Positions 35,089 through 46,847 of a DNA stretch of 64,000 nucleotides are shown here, one piece after another; position 1 is the stretch's first letter; each line of letters starts with the position of its first letter. The notes beneath the pieces were generated by a model. It searched no databases, had not been told where the DNA came from, and saw nothing but the letters and a program-made list of their open reading frames with translations. The DNA lies in contig JAJOHG010000034.1 in NCBI GenBank assembly GCA_021029095.1, forward strand, positions 124,001-188,000, given 5' to 3'. The stretch comes from Phellopilus nigrolimitatus. Taxonomy: Eukaryota; Basidiomycota; Agaricomycetes; Hymenochaetales; Hymenochaetaceae. The translations under genes and the position numbers were made by a program.

Positions 35089-36363
35089 GACATGGGCAAC
35101 GTTCGAGAGGCTGGAAGGGCAGCGATGAGGACGTCGGCGAGAAAATCGGCAAAAACTGCGATAAAAATCTTCGCCACCGAGATCGTGTTCGTCGACGGCG
35201 GCGCTGGGCTTGTTGGTCGTTATCCGGATATTTGCGCCGGGCCGAAAAATAACCCCCCAATTTGGACCGTGGGAGAAAATAAATAGTACTAAACACGTGC
35301 CTCCCTCTCCGTTTCTCAGAGAAATGCAGACAGAAAATACAGGGACAATGATTTATTCATGCTGCGCGAATAGATGTCAACCGGAGAAATGAAGAACTGA
35401 GATCAAAAGCTCTCACCTAGCATACTTTCACGGGCACTTGCACTTTATAGACGAATCTGTATGCCTATGATCAATATGAAAGGTGGCCTAGAAGAGTTAG
35501 AAGACGCACCCATTCGCTTCCGCTTATCGCAGTCGTCCCTCCCGCCGCCATTAATTCTTCACCCGTCGAACCTTCAGTCTCAAATTGTCTCTAAACCCTG
35601 CATGTTCCCATCAACCTATTTTTAAAGGAGCCTGACGCCACCTCCATTTCATTCGACACAAATATTGCTAGAAAGGTCAATGAAACTTGAACTTTTGCGT
35701 TTCTCCTAAAATCGTCCCCAACCTATCAAGGTCGAGATGAGCTCCGCTGTGATTTGAAAAAACCTGTAAATCAATAAAAGAAGATGATAAAAGAAAAGCC
35801 TCCATACATTTTGAGGAATAAATCTTGCTGAAACATTTGTCCATATCTTTTCAACTTGAAGTGAGAAGATTCATAATGATGAATCACGGGCTACATCGTT
35901 CCACTTCCTGATTGTCCACGGCAATTTGGAAGGACAACGGTGGACGTGTTTGGGGCCACACTTCTAGCTGGCGTAAGTAGAGCATGCCACGCCAACCATG
36001 ACACGTCAATAAGTCATCTGGAAGTGGTTGAAAACAACCAAGAAACATGGAAATTAGTCGTATGAAGGAAGAACTGGCATTTCTAACGTACCTGTCGCAA
36101 CGTCTCACGGATAACCAAGGACACGTTTTTCCATCACCAACCTTCAAGATACGCAACGCAATCGTCCTCTTTCTGCATTCCAATGACTCCTCAAAACCAA
36201 ACACATTGCCGAGTCGTGCTCACCCTATGATATGCGGAAGCCTCATAACCCGTATGACCATCGGATCTGGCACCTAAGCGCCGCGGCAACCGTCCACTCG
36301 CCCATTTCGAAGTCCCTGAGAGCAAAAATGGTACCGTATAGTGTTTAGAGACAGATGTCCATG
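35089..36363. other. Gene-poor region upstream of EPL1
   Basis: About 1.27 kb. It should contain the EPL1 promoter. Short frames on both strands show no motif. No RNA gene recognised. Confidence 0.5.
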
Positions 36364-36492
36364 CTATTTGCGACTGTCGCCATTGGCATTCTCCGAGCGA
36401 CCTGGAGTGGTGGCTTCCAGACCGGTTTCCTCGTTGGCCTCCCCAGTGCTATATGAAGCGCCATTCTTGCCATCAAAAAGCGCCGAGCCACC
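36364..36492 (-). CDS. Possible C-terminal exon of a small unknown gene
   Basis: On the minus strand a good acceptor (CTTCATTAG) is followed by an open frame of 42 codons, GGSALFDGKNGASYSTGEAN and on to NANGDSRK, then TAG at 36364. Composition and frame look coding. An upstream stretch at 36550-36640 (ARTFTQSYAALDIANQ) has a donor (GTGAGT), but the phases do not match. The exon therefore stays an orphan: either the upstream exon is different or the gene is broken. Confidence 0.3.
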   Translation of the reverse strand, partial: GGSALFDGKNGASYSTGEANEETGLEATTPGRSENANGDSRK

Positions 36493-37135
36493 CTAATGAA
36501 GAGATAAGTATGATGAAATGGCAGACCTCGCGCCCAGGCAATTTTCCATGGGCAGGCGAAACGACGAAATAACTCACACTGGTTGGCTATGTCGAGAGCT
36601 GCGTATGACTGCGTAAAAGTTCTAGCGGAGGGTGAGTTCACTTGCTAACGTTCGACGTCATTGAGAAATCTCTGGGAAGCTAACGAAGTGAAGAGGCGAG
36701 GTAGAAAGGTGAGTGTGGAACGAGAAAGCAGGTAGGGGGTTACGACCGTTGTGCGCGAAAGAGGACGGACCGGAAACTCGCCACAGGCCAAACGAGGAAA
36801 TCGGACTGGGTCTGCTTACATAAACACGTTTAGCGATCGATGTCGAGGCTCAGAACCTTATAATTCTTTTCTTTTCTTTTTCTTTTTCTTTTTTTTTTTC
36901 TTTCTGTGGAAAGTTTCAACCATGGTTTTGCAGAAGTAAGTTCTCTAATCTATAAATCTGAGATGTAAACGAAAAGGGTCATGTCTGTCCGTATACATGT
37001 TACCCTTACTGCATGTTTGCCCTATTATGATCCGTATCTTGATAATACGATTTTGATTACCTCGCGTGGTCAATATCACCAGTTACTGCGATGAGAACTC
37101 GAGTACATGATGGATTCCGTTTACTTTCCAGCAGG
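36493..37135. other. Spacer with a polypyrimidine tract
   Basis: About 640 bases. It contains a 40-base C/T tract at 36866-36906 but no supported gene. Confidence 0.5.
36866..36906. repeat. Polypyrimidine (TTTTC)n tract
   Basis: About 40 bases of T with interspersed C (units of TTTTC and TTTTTC), ending in a run of T. A simple repeat likely to vary in length. Confidence 0.8.
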
Positions 37136-38585
37136 TCAATCGCATTTTTTGTCCGAAGGCGCTGTCCCAGCTTCAGCAGCAACAGCTTTCTCTCTACTCT
37201 TCAGTGCCTCTTCGAAACTCTCCCAGACAAGCCGCCCTAAGGTCTCGCCGCCGTATTCCCCGTCATCCGACACTTTCGTTTCTGGGTTTGTAGAACCGCC
37301 ATGCTTCTCGTCCGATCCATCAGGGATGGGAACTCTGTTCTGCAAGTCGACGCGTACAATCGAGCAATTTGAGTACAGCGCACCGGGTTTGAGCACTTCT
37401 TCAGGAAGTAAATCGTCATCTGGATTCTTTCCGGAAGAATCGGACACAGGCATGGTAACGCTCTTGAACGGGGTCGGGAGGAATAGGACATGTAAGACCG
37501 ACTGAATGGTCTGTGATGGTGTCTTTGTTAATATACGGTGGAAAGGCTGTAATAAGATATATCTATACGCATGGCTCCAGTCAGCAATGCTTGCTTCCAA
37601 GAAAACGTGTGAGGTCACTTACATTAGGAGGCCAAGTATCGAGAACTCGGGAGAAGTACGATTGGCACGAAGGAGAGGCGCGATTGTATCATGCCTACTG
37701 AAGCCAGGGGACACAGTCACGGCTACGATATTCGACTTCTGCGCTTTGGAGCTTGCTGCCGCTGCCGACGCAGTGTCGGGATTAGGTGCCGGAGCCTGCG
37801 GGAGAGCGTCAAATACGCGCTGTAGATGCCGAGTAAACACCATGGTGCGAAGAGCGCGATATCCTTCGCGAACGAATTGAGATCCTTCAACTGGCGGAGG
37901 TTTTGGGAAAAGGGGCACGGCGGCAGCGTAAAAGGGATTGACAACGTTGATGATTCTGATGTCGCGTTCGGCGGGCGCGACGAGGAGAGTTGGGAGAAGC
38001 AACGTTGTCATAAGGAAGGTGGCATCACTGTAAGCAGCACGTTTTTCTTCGCAGGTAAGTTTCTCCGCGTTAGTGGCGAGGAGCGGACCGGTATGTTCGT
38101 ACTCGTGCGCAAAGATGATGGCATCCAACCTATGCTCCTTCCCGGTGAGGAAATTCGTGCAGAAAGCGCGCACGGACTCTATCGAGAGAAAATCGCATTG
38201 CTCTGCGAAGATGCTCTCATTTTTGGTTGTCTCTCGGAGAGCCTCGACTATCAAAGTCACTTGAGGAGAGTCGACAGGTAAATGTGAAAGTGCGATAATA
38301 TGTGCCCCTCTGCGAGATAAAGCCTCCATGAGTAGCGAGCCTATTGAAGTGAAGCTTCCCTACACAAAATCCATTGACAAGTGAGCTTTTCTGTCAACCA
38401 ACGCGACAGAGAACACATGCCGTCAATAGAATAACTCGTCCATGAAGGTCTCGTTCTCGGTTGGTGGAACGTCCTTGAGCATAAGTCCGAATGGCCACAA
38501 TAGCAATGACAAGTAGACCTATTTGGACCTGATATTGAGAGGGGTAGTATTTCGGAAGCAACGTAGCGAGTATATGTAGAGGCAT
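37136..38585 (-). CDS. Short-chain dehydrogenase/reductase-like protein, N-terminally anchored
   Basis: The N terminus (MPLHILATLLPKYYPSQY) runs into a hydrophobic helix (VQIGLLVIAIVAI), suggesting a membrane anchor. It is followed by the Rossmann start HGRVILLT-GSFTSIGS, where the two parts are joined across an intron that begins GCATGT (GC-AG). Further SDR-like elements are IFAEQCDFLSIESVRAFC (adenine-binding Asp), LDAIIFAHEY (in place of NNAG), IRIINVVNPFYAAAVPLF and VAVTVSPGF. The usual YxxxK is not clear (REGYRALRTM gives Y-x3-R), so the enzyme may be atypical or inactive. The C-terminal 150 residues (PFHRILTKTPSQTIQSVLHV) extend beyond a classical SDR. An upstream in-frame ATG at 38681 is less likely. 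Confidence 0.72.
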
Positions 38586-39754
38586 GACTCCTGAGAAAAG
38601 TGAACCGGCAGTGGGAACCTCTTTTCGCAAAGCTATTCGAGAATACCTCGGTTTTTTTTTCTCCCAACACAGCTTTAGCACAATCGAAGTTTCATGCGTC
38701 AGAGGGGTTGCAGTAGCTTGATTTGCTCAGCAATAAAAGATTGCAAGACGGAGGTTCGTCACAAGGCTGTGGATTGGCAGACGCGTACGCGCGTCCGACA
38801 CGTCATTCCATCCGCAACGCGTTGGTTACGTACGTGTCAATACTAATATAACATGTAAAAGCCACAGCAAAGGTTTTAAATAAGCTTTTCCTCGACACGA
38901 GTAGGTAAGAAATACTACTTCGTGTAATACAAATAGCAAATATTCATCGATCAAGAGAAAGTTGCACCTGAATGAACTAAGCAACTAACTGCTTCAACTG
39001 GAGAATATTAGTAGTCGTGGCGGACGAGCGCATCATCTCATTACAACAGGTATTAAAATGTAAGCGTAGTCAAGAATCGAGTTAGGTTCGGTACTGTTCC
39101 AAAGAAATTATACATTGGGAGACGCGCCCACGAGGTGTTCGTACTGTCCATCCCCTAATTATGCAACTGCAACAAAAGGTCACCAATGCAATGCACGTTA
39201 GACCAATTGCAGTTTTCGAGTAAATACTGCAACGAGGACTTTTCAGATGTGCGGATCTCGTTCCTCTCGATTATCTCCGCAGAGACGGACAGGTGCTAAT
39301 CTGCTACGAGAAGAAAAAAGCGCCCTTCGAGTATACGAAGCGCAGACCCTAACCCTGCGCAAACAACGAGTCAACCGTGATGACGATTAAAGTACGAATC
39401 GACGTACCCCTTTCCGGATTGAACGAAAAGCTTGACATCATCATCGTCGGGAAATAATTTGTCGCATACTACATGTACATGTAAGTCCAACGAAGTCCGC
39501 AGCTCATCTGTGTCGGATACGTGTCACATAATAATAACTGAGTCTGTGCGGACTCACGATTATTTTCTCTATCGGATCTTCAAAAAAACTCCATAGTCTC
39601 TAAAACGCTAGAAGTTTCTTCGCTCCAAACGAATTGCGCATTCGGATACAACATTTCAGTTTCTTGCGTGTCTATCGAGTTGTCAAGATATTTGCAGTCT
39701 TAGAGGTGCTCTTCGGACCCTGGCCATCTGCATGGCTACCCACCGATTTCGACA
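38586..39754. other. Gene-poor region
   Basis: About 1.17 kb without a supported gene. A GC-rich near-palindrome (GACGCGTACGCGCGTC) lies near 38780. Two adjacent CCCTAA units near 39346 are too few to be telomeric. Confidence 0.5.
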
Positions 39755-40904
39755 TCAATCCGGCCGCAATGGCATACTAAAAGGCAGTGCATTGAAGAGA
39801 TACTGTCGGTACTGGTGATTGGATTCGATAGGTTCGAGATTATTTCTGATACAAAGGCGCTCGTGATCCGGGAGTGTTTCAAAAGTCGGACTGAACATGT
39901 TACCATGACCCAATGAGTAGCAACCACCTGCAAAGGTGAGATCTGCTGGCTGTCTAATCACTTCGCAGCCAGGGTGCTAAAAGGATGATTTGCGACTTTT
40001 CCGGACGTGCAGCCTTCGCTGTGTACGCTTGATACCATCGAGACAACCTCGGTAGCCGAGTTCACTGAACGCTTGAAAGTATGCATTAGTTGCCACGAGT
40101 TCAGATTCACCCAGCTGTAGATGATGAAGAAAAAGGAAACGGATTAGTTCTGCGACAAGACCCGGCGGGGTGGGGGTGGGGGTGGGGGACGCACGAAGAA
40201 CTACGGACGCCGGATTGTGAGATCGAGGCTATCGGGTGTACTCCGCAAGGTAGGCAAGGAACTCCCACATTTCTAAGGATTATCAACTCTAAGCGAATTC
40301 GACATATAAAGTGATTCGATGCAAGACGTAAGCTGGGAAGCGCAGACGAGTGCAATAAGGATATATCGCACTTCACTGCTCTTAAAGCCCGCGCTTTCCA
40401 TGACGAGTAGGAGACTCCAGGAGAGTAAGGTGGTCGGGGTGACCGTCATCGTAGTCGACGAGTGTTTGGCTGCTGGATCACAGACTCAGATCTCCAAAGA
40501 AGACAAATGAAAACCCGATACAATAAAGTGCAAGCCACAAAAAGGACGAAGGCTCAGCTCAGTACCGGCGGTGTATCTGGACTCGCGCCGACAGTCGCAA
40601 AGGGGTAATCCCGATGTCCAAAATGCGCAGTTGTCAGTGGTCCTGTTGGCAGATAGACGGGACATGATAACGGACCTGGCGTTTTTACTTCTTCGCATAT
40701 ATTTCTCCACATCCTCTCTGGATCTTGTAAAGTGGCAAACGCAATCCTTAATACTGGTGCTAGATGAGCAAGGGCACAGAATCTTGCACAGATGGAAGCA
40801 ATGATATGATTGATCGGATGACGCATCGCCCGGAGTTTGTCATACTCCTCTTCGCTAAACTTCTCAAATGTCTCCGATTCGAACGCAATCTTGAATATCT
40901 GCAA
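39755..40904 (-). CDS. Doubtful multi-exon gene or relic
   Basis: Three minus-strand stretches look coding: ETFEKFSEEEYDKLRAMRHP to WRNICEEVKTP (40904-40670), LGESELVATNAYFQAFSELG (about 40115-40030) and FAGGCYSLGHGNMFSPTFET to SMPLRPD with TGA at 39755. Donor-acceptor pairs linking them in one frame are not obvious, and I recognise no family. It may be a degenerate gene. Confidence 0.25.
40167..40188 (+). repeat. G-rich microsatellite, G-quadruplex motif
   Basis: Four runs of four or five G separated by single T form a canonical G-quadruplex pattern on the plus strand. Confidence 0.8.
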
Positions 40905-42917
40905 CTAGAGTTCGGCCGGGAGGCCTTTCGAATGACTTGCTTTTGCATGGTCTGACAAAGACGATTCCTATAGCGCATCCTTTTCGATCGTTTCTTTGTG
41001 ACATATATGTATCCACCGCCAGAGGAAGCGCTAAACCTGGCGTACTCTGGACAGGAAGTTTGACTGAGAGCATTTAATCCCAGGTGGTCCACAGGGCTGA
41101 AAAGCAGTCCCGGAGCTATCCTGTTTCAGTTCTTTTGGCCTTATAGAAACCTTAGAGTATGTACACATAGTTCTTGCGCTTCTGCTCCGGGATTTCAAAG
41201 ATGCCTGTATTAGGGCCACATTTATACTTGCCAATATAAGCCATCTGACCTTTTGGAGCATGCCTCAGTACTGTTATTGTCTGAGTGCAAAAGCCGGAGC
41301 GACGTCCGATTCAGATTGATTCGTTCGGCGCTGTTGAGACGAGAAAGAAAATGTGATGTGTTGTTGTGGGAATTAGGCCAAATAGTGCAATCCAGAGGAA
41401 CCGTCTAACAGAAGGAAATGAAGCAAAGATGGACGTCACTCGCGTTTGTGTACCGTTACGTGACGAAACTGTGACGCATCGCGTTTTTGGTTCTCTCTCG
41501 TCGGTGGTTAAGTGGCGTTAGCACCTGCACCCATGCCATGGCTCGCGACCTTGCGATTTTCTCTTGGAGTGATCTTCTGCAGCTCATTTGGCTATTTTGG
41601 TGTTCGGACGCGCTGAACAAATTGGGAAGAAAAGTGTGGGATCTGAAGCTTGTAGCTCAACATTCGGTCCGGCGTGCGCGACTCGTCTGCTCAAGTTCGA
41701 CTAAGTAGCACCTTTTAGAGCATTGAACGCGCAGCTCTATACGCGACTTCTGTCTATCTGTGATCAAGGCGCTCTTCTCGGAGCACTGTTAACCTTCGAG
41801 GATGGGCGGCTTGCGATCTGGACGAGTTCTCCGCGGCAACGGACTACTCGCGCGATTGGCCTCGTCTGAACAAATTCGCAGCATCATGTCTTCCATAGTT
41901 CAATACTATATTTCTGGAGGACGTATTGATGTCCAGAAGGTCAGCAAAATTCTTCTTCGTCTGTCTTCGGTACATATATAGTCAAACGATGAGTTGTAGC
42001 AGCCCCCCAGGGCAAGAAGCCAAAGTTCCTTACGATTTTCACGGAGCCATCACTGTTGACAGAGCGCGTCTGTCAAATTTTTAGCCTGATGAGAACGCGA
42101 AAGCTCCTGACAATGCACGCTGTCAACACATGTATGCCTTGTGTCCGCTAGGCTTTGCACTTCTTTTCAAATTCGCATACCGCAAGAGATGCCGGTAGTT
42201 AATTCACTCGCTTTACGTTAGGAAAGATGCACCACGAGGCCTTTGAGGAAATTTACGGAGCTCTCGTTTACCAGGATTCCAGGAACGCATCGACAATCGG
42301 GGCCGAAAAGTAATGGAATATTACTGGGCACCATCTAATTGGAAGCTCCCGCGCACTTGCGCACTTGTGTGTCCGCCTATCAGTCCTTGCTAAGCTGTTT
42401 TCCGTTCTCGAGAGACTTCATTTTTTTGAACGTTGCGACTTGTCCTCACATACACTGTTCTTAATGCGTTCCACGTACTTGCGCGTACCAGCGGCGGGAT
42501 GGGCGCCAGAAGGTAATGCCATATTCGGCAACACTATCGATAGAGTCAAAGTCCCGTGCTTTTTTCTCACCCTTGTATCTTGCCGACGTTCCGTGATTTC
42601 TCCGCATCGTACGCGAGAAAAACCTGATGGAAATCTAGGGCAGCCGGCTTCTGACATAAATACACACGCTCTGCGCGTTATCTTCTCTTTCCCATCCTCG
42701 TTGTACTCGCCTACATAAACCAGCCAACTTTCGTCTCTGGATCTCCAGCCAGTTTCTGAGCTCCATTTCCCCCTCGCGCCATATAACACCCCGATCCTGG
42801 TTACTTGCATCCCTAGTGCATGTTTTCAAACCAGCTTAGCAGCAGACATAACCAACACCGAGGCTCTAAGCACTCCGCAGCCCCGCTCCTAGGAAATTGA
42901 TTGTTATTCTGCGCACG
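40905..42917. other. Gene-poor region upstream of INO1
   Basis: About 2 kb. A coding-like plus-strand stretch near 41820-41935 (GRVLRGNGLLARLASSEQIR) may be a relic, but no start or partner exons fit. The last 250 bases contain a TATA-like CATAAATA at 42654 and a CT-rich leader before INO1. Confidence 0.45.
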
Positions 42918-44771
42918 ATGTCTTCAACTATACAAACTTCCAACATCTCTTCTGGTCGTAACACGCCGGAGTCACAGCTCGAGTCCATCGTCCCTGTGCA
43001 TCCGACTGCTGCTCGCCGGCCGTACCCCATCCAGGTCGCGTCTGAGAACACGTCGTACTCGGACGAGTTCATCACTGCCAAGTACCACGACCGTGGTGCT
43101 AGCGTCGAGACGCTTCCTGATGGTCAGCTCAAGGTTACGCCGACCGTCAGTGCGTACGAGTTCAAGACGCAGAGGAAGGTGCCGAAGACCGGGTTAGTTA
43201 TTCGCACTTGATTTGTCACCGCGCTATTTTTAAATGTTATCTTATCAGCCTGCTCATGGTCGGTCTTGGTGGAAACAACGGTACCACGCTCTGCGCGACC
43301 ATCCTCGCCAATCGTCACAACATCTCTTGGCACACCAAGTCCGGTGTCCAACAGCCCAACTACATCGGCTCTCTTCTCCGTGCATCCACTGTGCGCCTCG
43401 GTAGCAACCCTGAGACGGGCAAGGACGTTCATGTCCCTATCGGCGATGTTCTGCCCATGGTGCACCCGAACGACCTCGTCCTCGGTGGCTGGGACATCTC
43501 CGGCCTGCCGTTGGACAAGGCGATGGCGCGCGCGCAGGTTCTTGACTGGGACCTCCAACGCCAGGTCGCGCCGCACATGGCCGCGATCGGTGCGCCCTTC
43601 CCGTCCATCTACTACCCCGACTTCATTGCTGCAAACCAAGAGGCGCGTGCGGACAACGTCATTGCGGGCGCGAAAAAACATGCGCACCTCGATCACATTC
43701 GCAACGACATTCGCTCATTCAAGGCGCAGCACAACCTCGACCAGGTCATCGTTTTCTGGACCGCAAACACCGAGCGCTACAGCGACATCCTCCCCGGTGT
43801 AAATGACACTGCGGACGCGCTTCTTGCTTCCATCAAGGCGTCGCACTCGGAGGTGTCGCCTTCAACTGTCTTCGCCGTTGCGTCCATCCTGGAGGGCGTT
43901 CCCTTCATCAATGGCGCACCCCAGAACACGTTTGTCCCAGGTGTCATTGAACTTGCGGAGAAGCAGAAGTCATTTATCGGTGGTGACGACCTGAAATCTG
44001 GTCAGACGAAGCTGAAGTCCGTGCTCGCGGAGTTCCTCGTGAATGCGGGTATCAAGCCGCTTTCGATTGCGTCGTACAACCATCTCGGCAACAACGACGG
44101 GCACAACTTGAGTGCGGAGCCGCAGTTCAAGAGCAAGGAGATCAGCAAGAGCAGTGTCGTCGACGATATGGTCGCGAGCAACGCGCTGCTGTACGATCCC
44201 ACCGTCACCGCGAAGGACAGCAAGGCAAAGAAGGGCGAGCACCCCGACCATGTCGTCGTCATCAAGTACGTGCCCGCCGTCGGCGACTCCAAGCGCGCCA
44301 TCGACGAGTACTACTCTGAGATCCTCTGCGGTGGCCGCCAGACGATCAACATCTTCAACGAGTGCGAGGTTCGTTGACTTTGCATAGATCTTATCTTGCT
44401 CTCATTTACTGAGTGTTATCTTCCCTTAGGATTCGCTCCTCGCTACACCGCTTATCCTCGACCTTGCGATCCTAGCCGAGCTCCTCACGCGCGTGCAGTA
44501 CCGCGATGTAGCTAAGGCGGATGATTTCTCGCCGCTCTACCCGGTGCTGTCGCTGTTGTCTTTCATGCTGAAGGCGCCGCTCGTCAAGCGTGGTACGTCT
44601 TTCATTGTTCCCTCACGTTCTTTCATTATACAGTTTCTAACATGTCCATCGTCAGGCACCGACGTTGTCAACAGTCTGAGCAGGCAGCGCAATGGCCTCG
44701 AGGCGTTCCTGAAAGCATGCCTTGGCCTTGAGGGCTCCTCGGACCTCATCCTTGATACGAGGCTGTGGTAA
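42918..44771 (+). CDS. INO1: Inositol-3-phosphate synthase
   Basis: NAD-dependent cytosolic enzyme that converts glucose-6-phosphate to inositol-3-phosphate, the first step of inositol and phosphoinositide synthesis. Four exons, with a long central exon. Start [17 protein letters not shown] at 42918. The NAD-binding motif reads [13 protein letters not shown] across the first intron. Other signatures are [77 protein letters not shown] and [20 protein letters not shown]. The C terminus is [15 protein letters not shown] and ends LDTRLW. Length (about 545 residues) and all conserved blocks are normal. Codon use is strongly GC3-rich, as expected for high expression. Confidence 0.96.
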
Positions 44772-45069
44772 ATGGTTAATGTGTCGTCATTCCGAGATAC
44801 GTAGGCGACGACGCGACGTAATAGAGTCGCGATGGGGTTCTCAACAATCCTCCTGCTGTAGTAGAATGATTTTGGCTTGGTTTAGTTAGACTCAGGGCAT
44901 TCAACTGCTTTGCGATAAGTTTTTTCTTTGTCTTGACCGTTGAAACGTGTATGGCTTGATTTGCACAGAAAAATTTGTGACGAAACGAGAGAATTGATTA
45001 GTGTACTTTGCATACATCAAATGGGCTAAGGCAAGGACTCTGGGTGTTGAGGAAATGCATGCGGCTAAA
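44772..45069. other. INO1 downstream flank
   Basis: About 300 bases of 3' UTR and spacer. It ends at the left target-site duplication of the mobile element. Confidence 0.6.
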
Positions 45070-45076
45070 GCTCAGT
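45070..45076. repeat. Left target-site duplication
   Basis: GCTCAGT directly before the left inverted repeat. The same 7 bases follow the right inverted repeat at 46848-46854. Confidence 0.75.
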
Positions 45077-45105
45077 CCCAGTGAAAAGTCACTCGTGTGA
45101 AATCG
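45077..45105 (+). repeat. Left terminal inverted repeat
   Basis: Begins CCCAGTGAAAAGTCACTCG and ends GTGAAATCG. It pairs with 46819-46847 with one mismatch. Confidence 0.85.
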
Positions 45106-45822
45106 TGTGAGATCGTGTTAATCGACCTGGTCCGATATCACAACACAAAACTAAGAATCACACGATTTTTTTCGTAGCAAATCGAGTCGGAAAGAGAAAA
45201 ATCGGATTAGTTGAACTTCTCCCATATATTTTATAGTAAGATCGGATTATTTCGATTCATGTATTGTATGACTCATCAAGTAGATATCGTTTCAGATCGT
45301 GCCAGCTCGTGCTGTTCTTAATATAATTGTTTCAGAAAAAAGTGAATCGAGCAATGCATTGTTATTGTAAATGTAATCTAAAACATGGAAAATGGTGCCG
45401 ACAACAAAAACAACGACACTACAACGAGCAATCCACCCCGACCACAGTGCACCTCATCACAGTCCTTTGCAGCTGAGGCGGCCACGTTGTATCCCATCGA
45501 CCAATTGACATACAGACAATGCAAAGCAATTGCCGTCGCCGCGCGAGTGTCATCCATGACGAAAGCACCCGCAAGACTCATAAACTCCTGCAGACGCACC
45601 TATCGACGCAGGTGTGCTATCCGGCCGTAAGAGATTCGGCAGAAGGTTCATGGTCGTAGTGGAACGATAAGACGGTTTCGAGTTTGAAGTAAATCTGTAA
45701 AACAATGAATTAGAATGGAGATATGATAGAGAATCAAATACTTACAGCGGGTTAACAATATGAAGCAGACAGCCAACAATTATATTAGTCGTCAAACTCG
45801 AACTGCACAGAAACGAACTCAC

Positions 45823-46245
45823 CTGAATAGGAGACTTTGTACTCTTGTCCTGCGTAGACTCGCCCTCGTGCGTGGCCTTCTCATCGGTCTCCTCGAGCTC
45901 GAGACCCTCCTTCAAGACACACACAAGCTTGTGGTTCTCAAACTCCTTGAGCTGGGTGACGACACACTTGTTGATGTGGTCAACGAGCAGGAGAACCTCG
46001 AAGTTCTTCTTCTTAAGCACTTCGAAGAAAGGAGAATATTTGACGGCATTGAGTGACTCGCCAGTGAAGTAGTAGATCGACTTCTGGATTTCGGGCATGT
46101 GAGTGATGTAGTCTGGAACGAAGATCAATAAAAGTGAACATTGTCACCGAGATTGAGCGCACGCACCATTCAGCAAAACCTGCTCTTCGGTCGACTTTGT
46201 TGAGTAGAAGCGAAGGAATTCGGCGTGCTTGCTGCTCGCCGGCAA
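45823..46245 (-). pseudogene. Hsp90 fragment (end of middle domain) inside the TIR element
   Basis: Two minus-strand exons match the Hsp90 middle domain. The first (up to 46167) reads HAEFLRFYSTKSTEEQVLLN. After a 54-base intron the second (46112-45823) reads [20 protein letters not shown], then [32 protein letters not shown] and [12 protein letters not shown]. The exon ends with an intact donor (CAG|GTGAGT), but no further Hsp90 exon follows. The ATP-binding N domain, the rest of the middle domain and the C-terminal dimer domain are missing. It therefore cannot make a chaperone. The kept intron shows it was copied as DNA, not from mRNA. Adjacent non-Hsp90 frames upstream (46250-46420) may come from another source. 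Confidence 0.8.
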
Positions 46246-46818
46246 CGGGATCGTCGTGCATGTTGGTGAAACAGGTGTCGATGCACGCTCGGCGATGACA
46301 ATTTGGTTGTCCACTGTGTCGTTAACCATATCGAGCTCGTACTCGTTGACCAACAGCTGCAATCGACCATGCCCATAGACTTCTGTACTCGAACTGTGCA
46401 TGCCATTCGTCGTGGTCGCCCATCGTCACTAGGTCGACAGTGTGAGAGAGAAGTTTTGCCACTCAAGTGAAAACCGTAAAAGTTTTGGCAGAGGGCAGCG
46501 GTGTTTGAATTTTTTCTTTCTTAATGAGCACGTGAGAAACAACTCCAGAATGTTGTGGAGAGCACAAGTCGAACGAACGACAAGATTTACATAAGCCATA
46601 CGCGCAACTTTTTTGCGCACAGTACACGGATTATTTTTTTTAGCTTCGGTTTCACGATTTTTTTCGTTCGCATTGCACCCTGAGAAAATTGCTACCGGGA
46701 ATCAGATGTCTAAAATAAGTTTACGACACAAATTCCGAACCAAAATTTGCATTCACTCGATTGCACTCGATTGCACTCGAATCCGTAAGATTCCTTTACG
46801 ATCTCGTACGATACGGCT

Positions 46819-46847
46819 CGATTTCACCCGAGTGACTTTTCACTGGG
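46819..46847 (-). repeat. Right terminal inverted repeat
   Basis: Reverse complement of 45077-45105 with one mismatch, ending CACTGGG at 46847. Confidence 0.85.

Larger units (their letters stand above)
45077..46847. mobile_element. Non-autonomous TIR element (1771 bases) with captured Hsp90 fragment
   Basis: Bounded by terminal inverted repeats: left 45077-45105 begins CCCAGTGAAAAGTCACTCG; right 46819-46847 is its reverse complement, with 28 of 29 bases matching. Flanked on both sides by GCTCAGT, a 7-base target-site duplication. Inside the right end the motif CACTCGATTG occurs as tandem units (about 46754-46785), like subterminal transposase sites. No transposase reading frame is seen, so it must be moved by an enzyme encoded elsewhere. 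The interior carries an Hsp90 gene fragment with an intron. The TIR and TSD pattern is closest to hAT-like elements (which usually make 8-base duplications), but the class is an inference. Confidence 0.78.

Noticed and set aside
39346..39355. Telomere-like CCCTAACCCT
   Set aside because: Under two repeat units; chance or at most an interstitial trace.
45385..45630. Short open frames at the left of the TIR element as a possible transposase
   Set aside because: Too short and without a catalytic motif; no transposase similarity seen.
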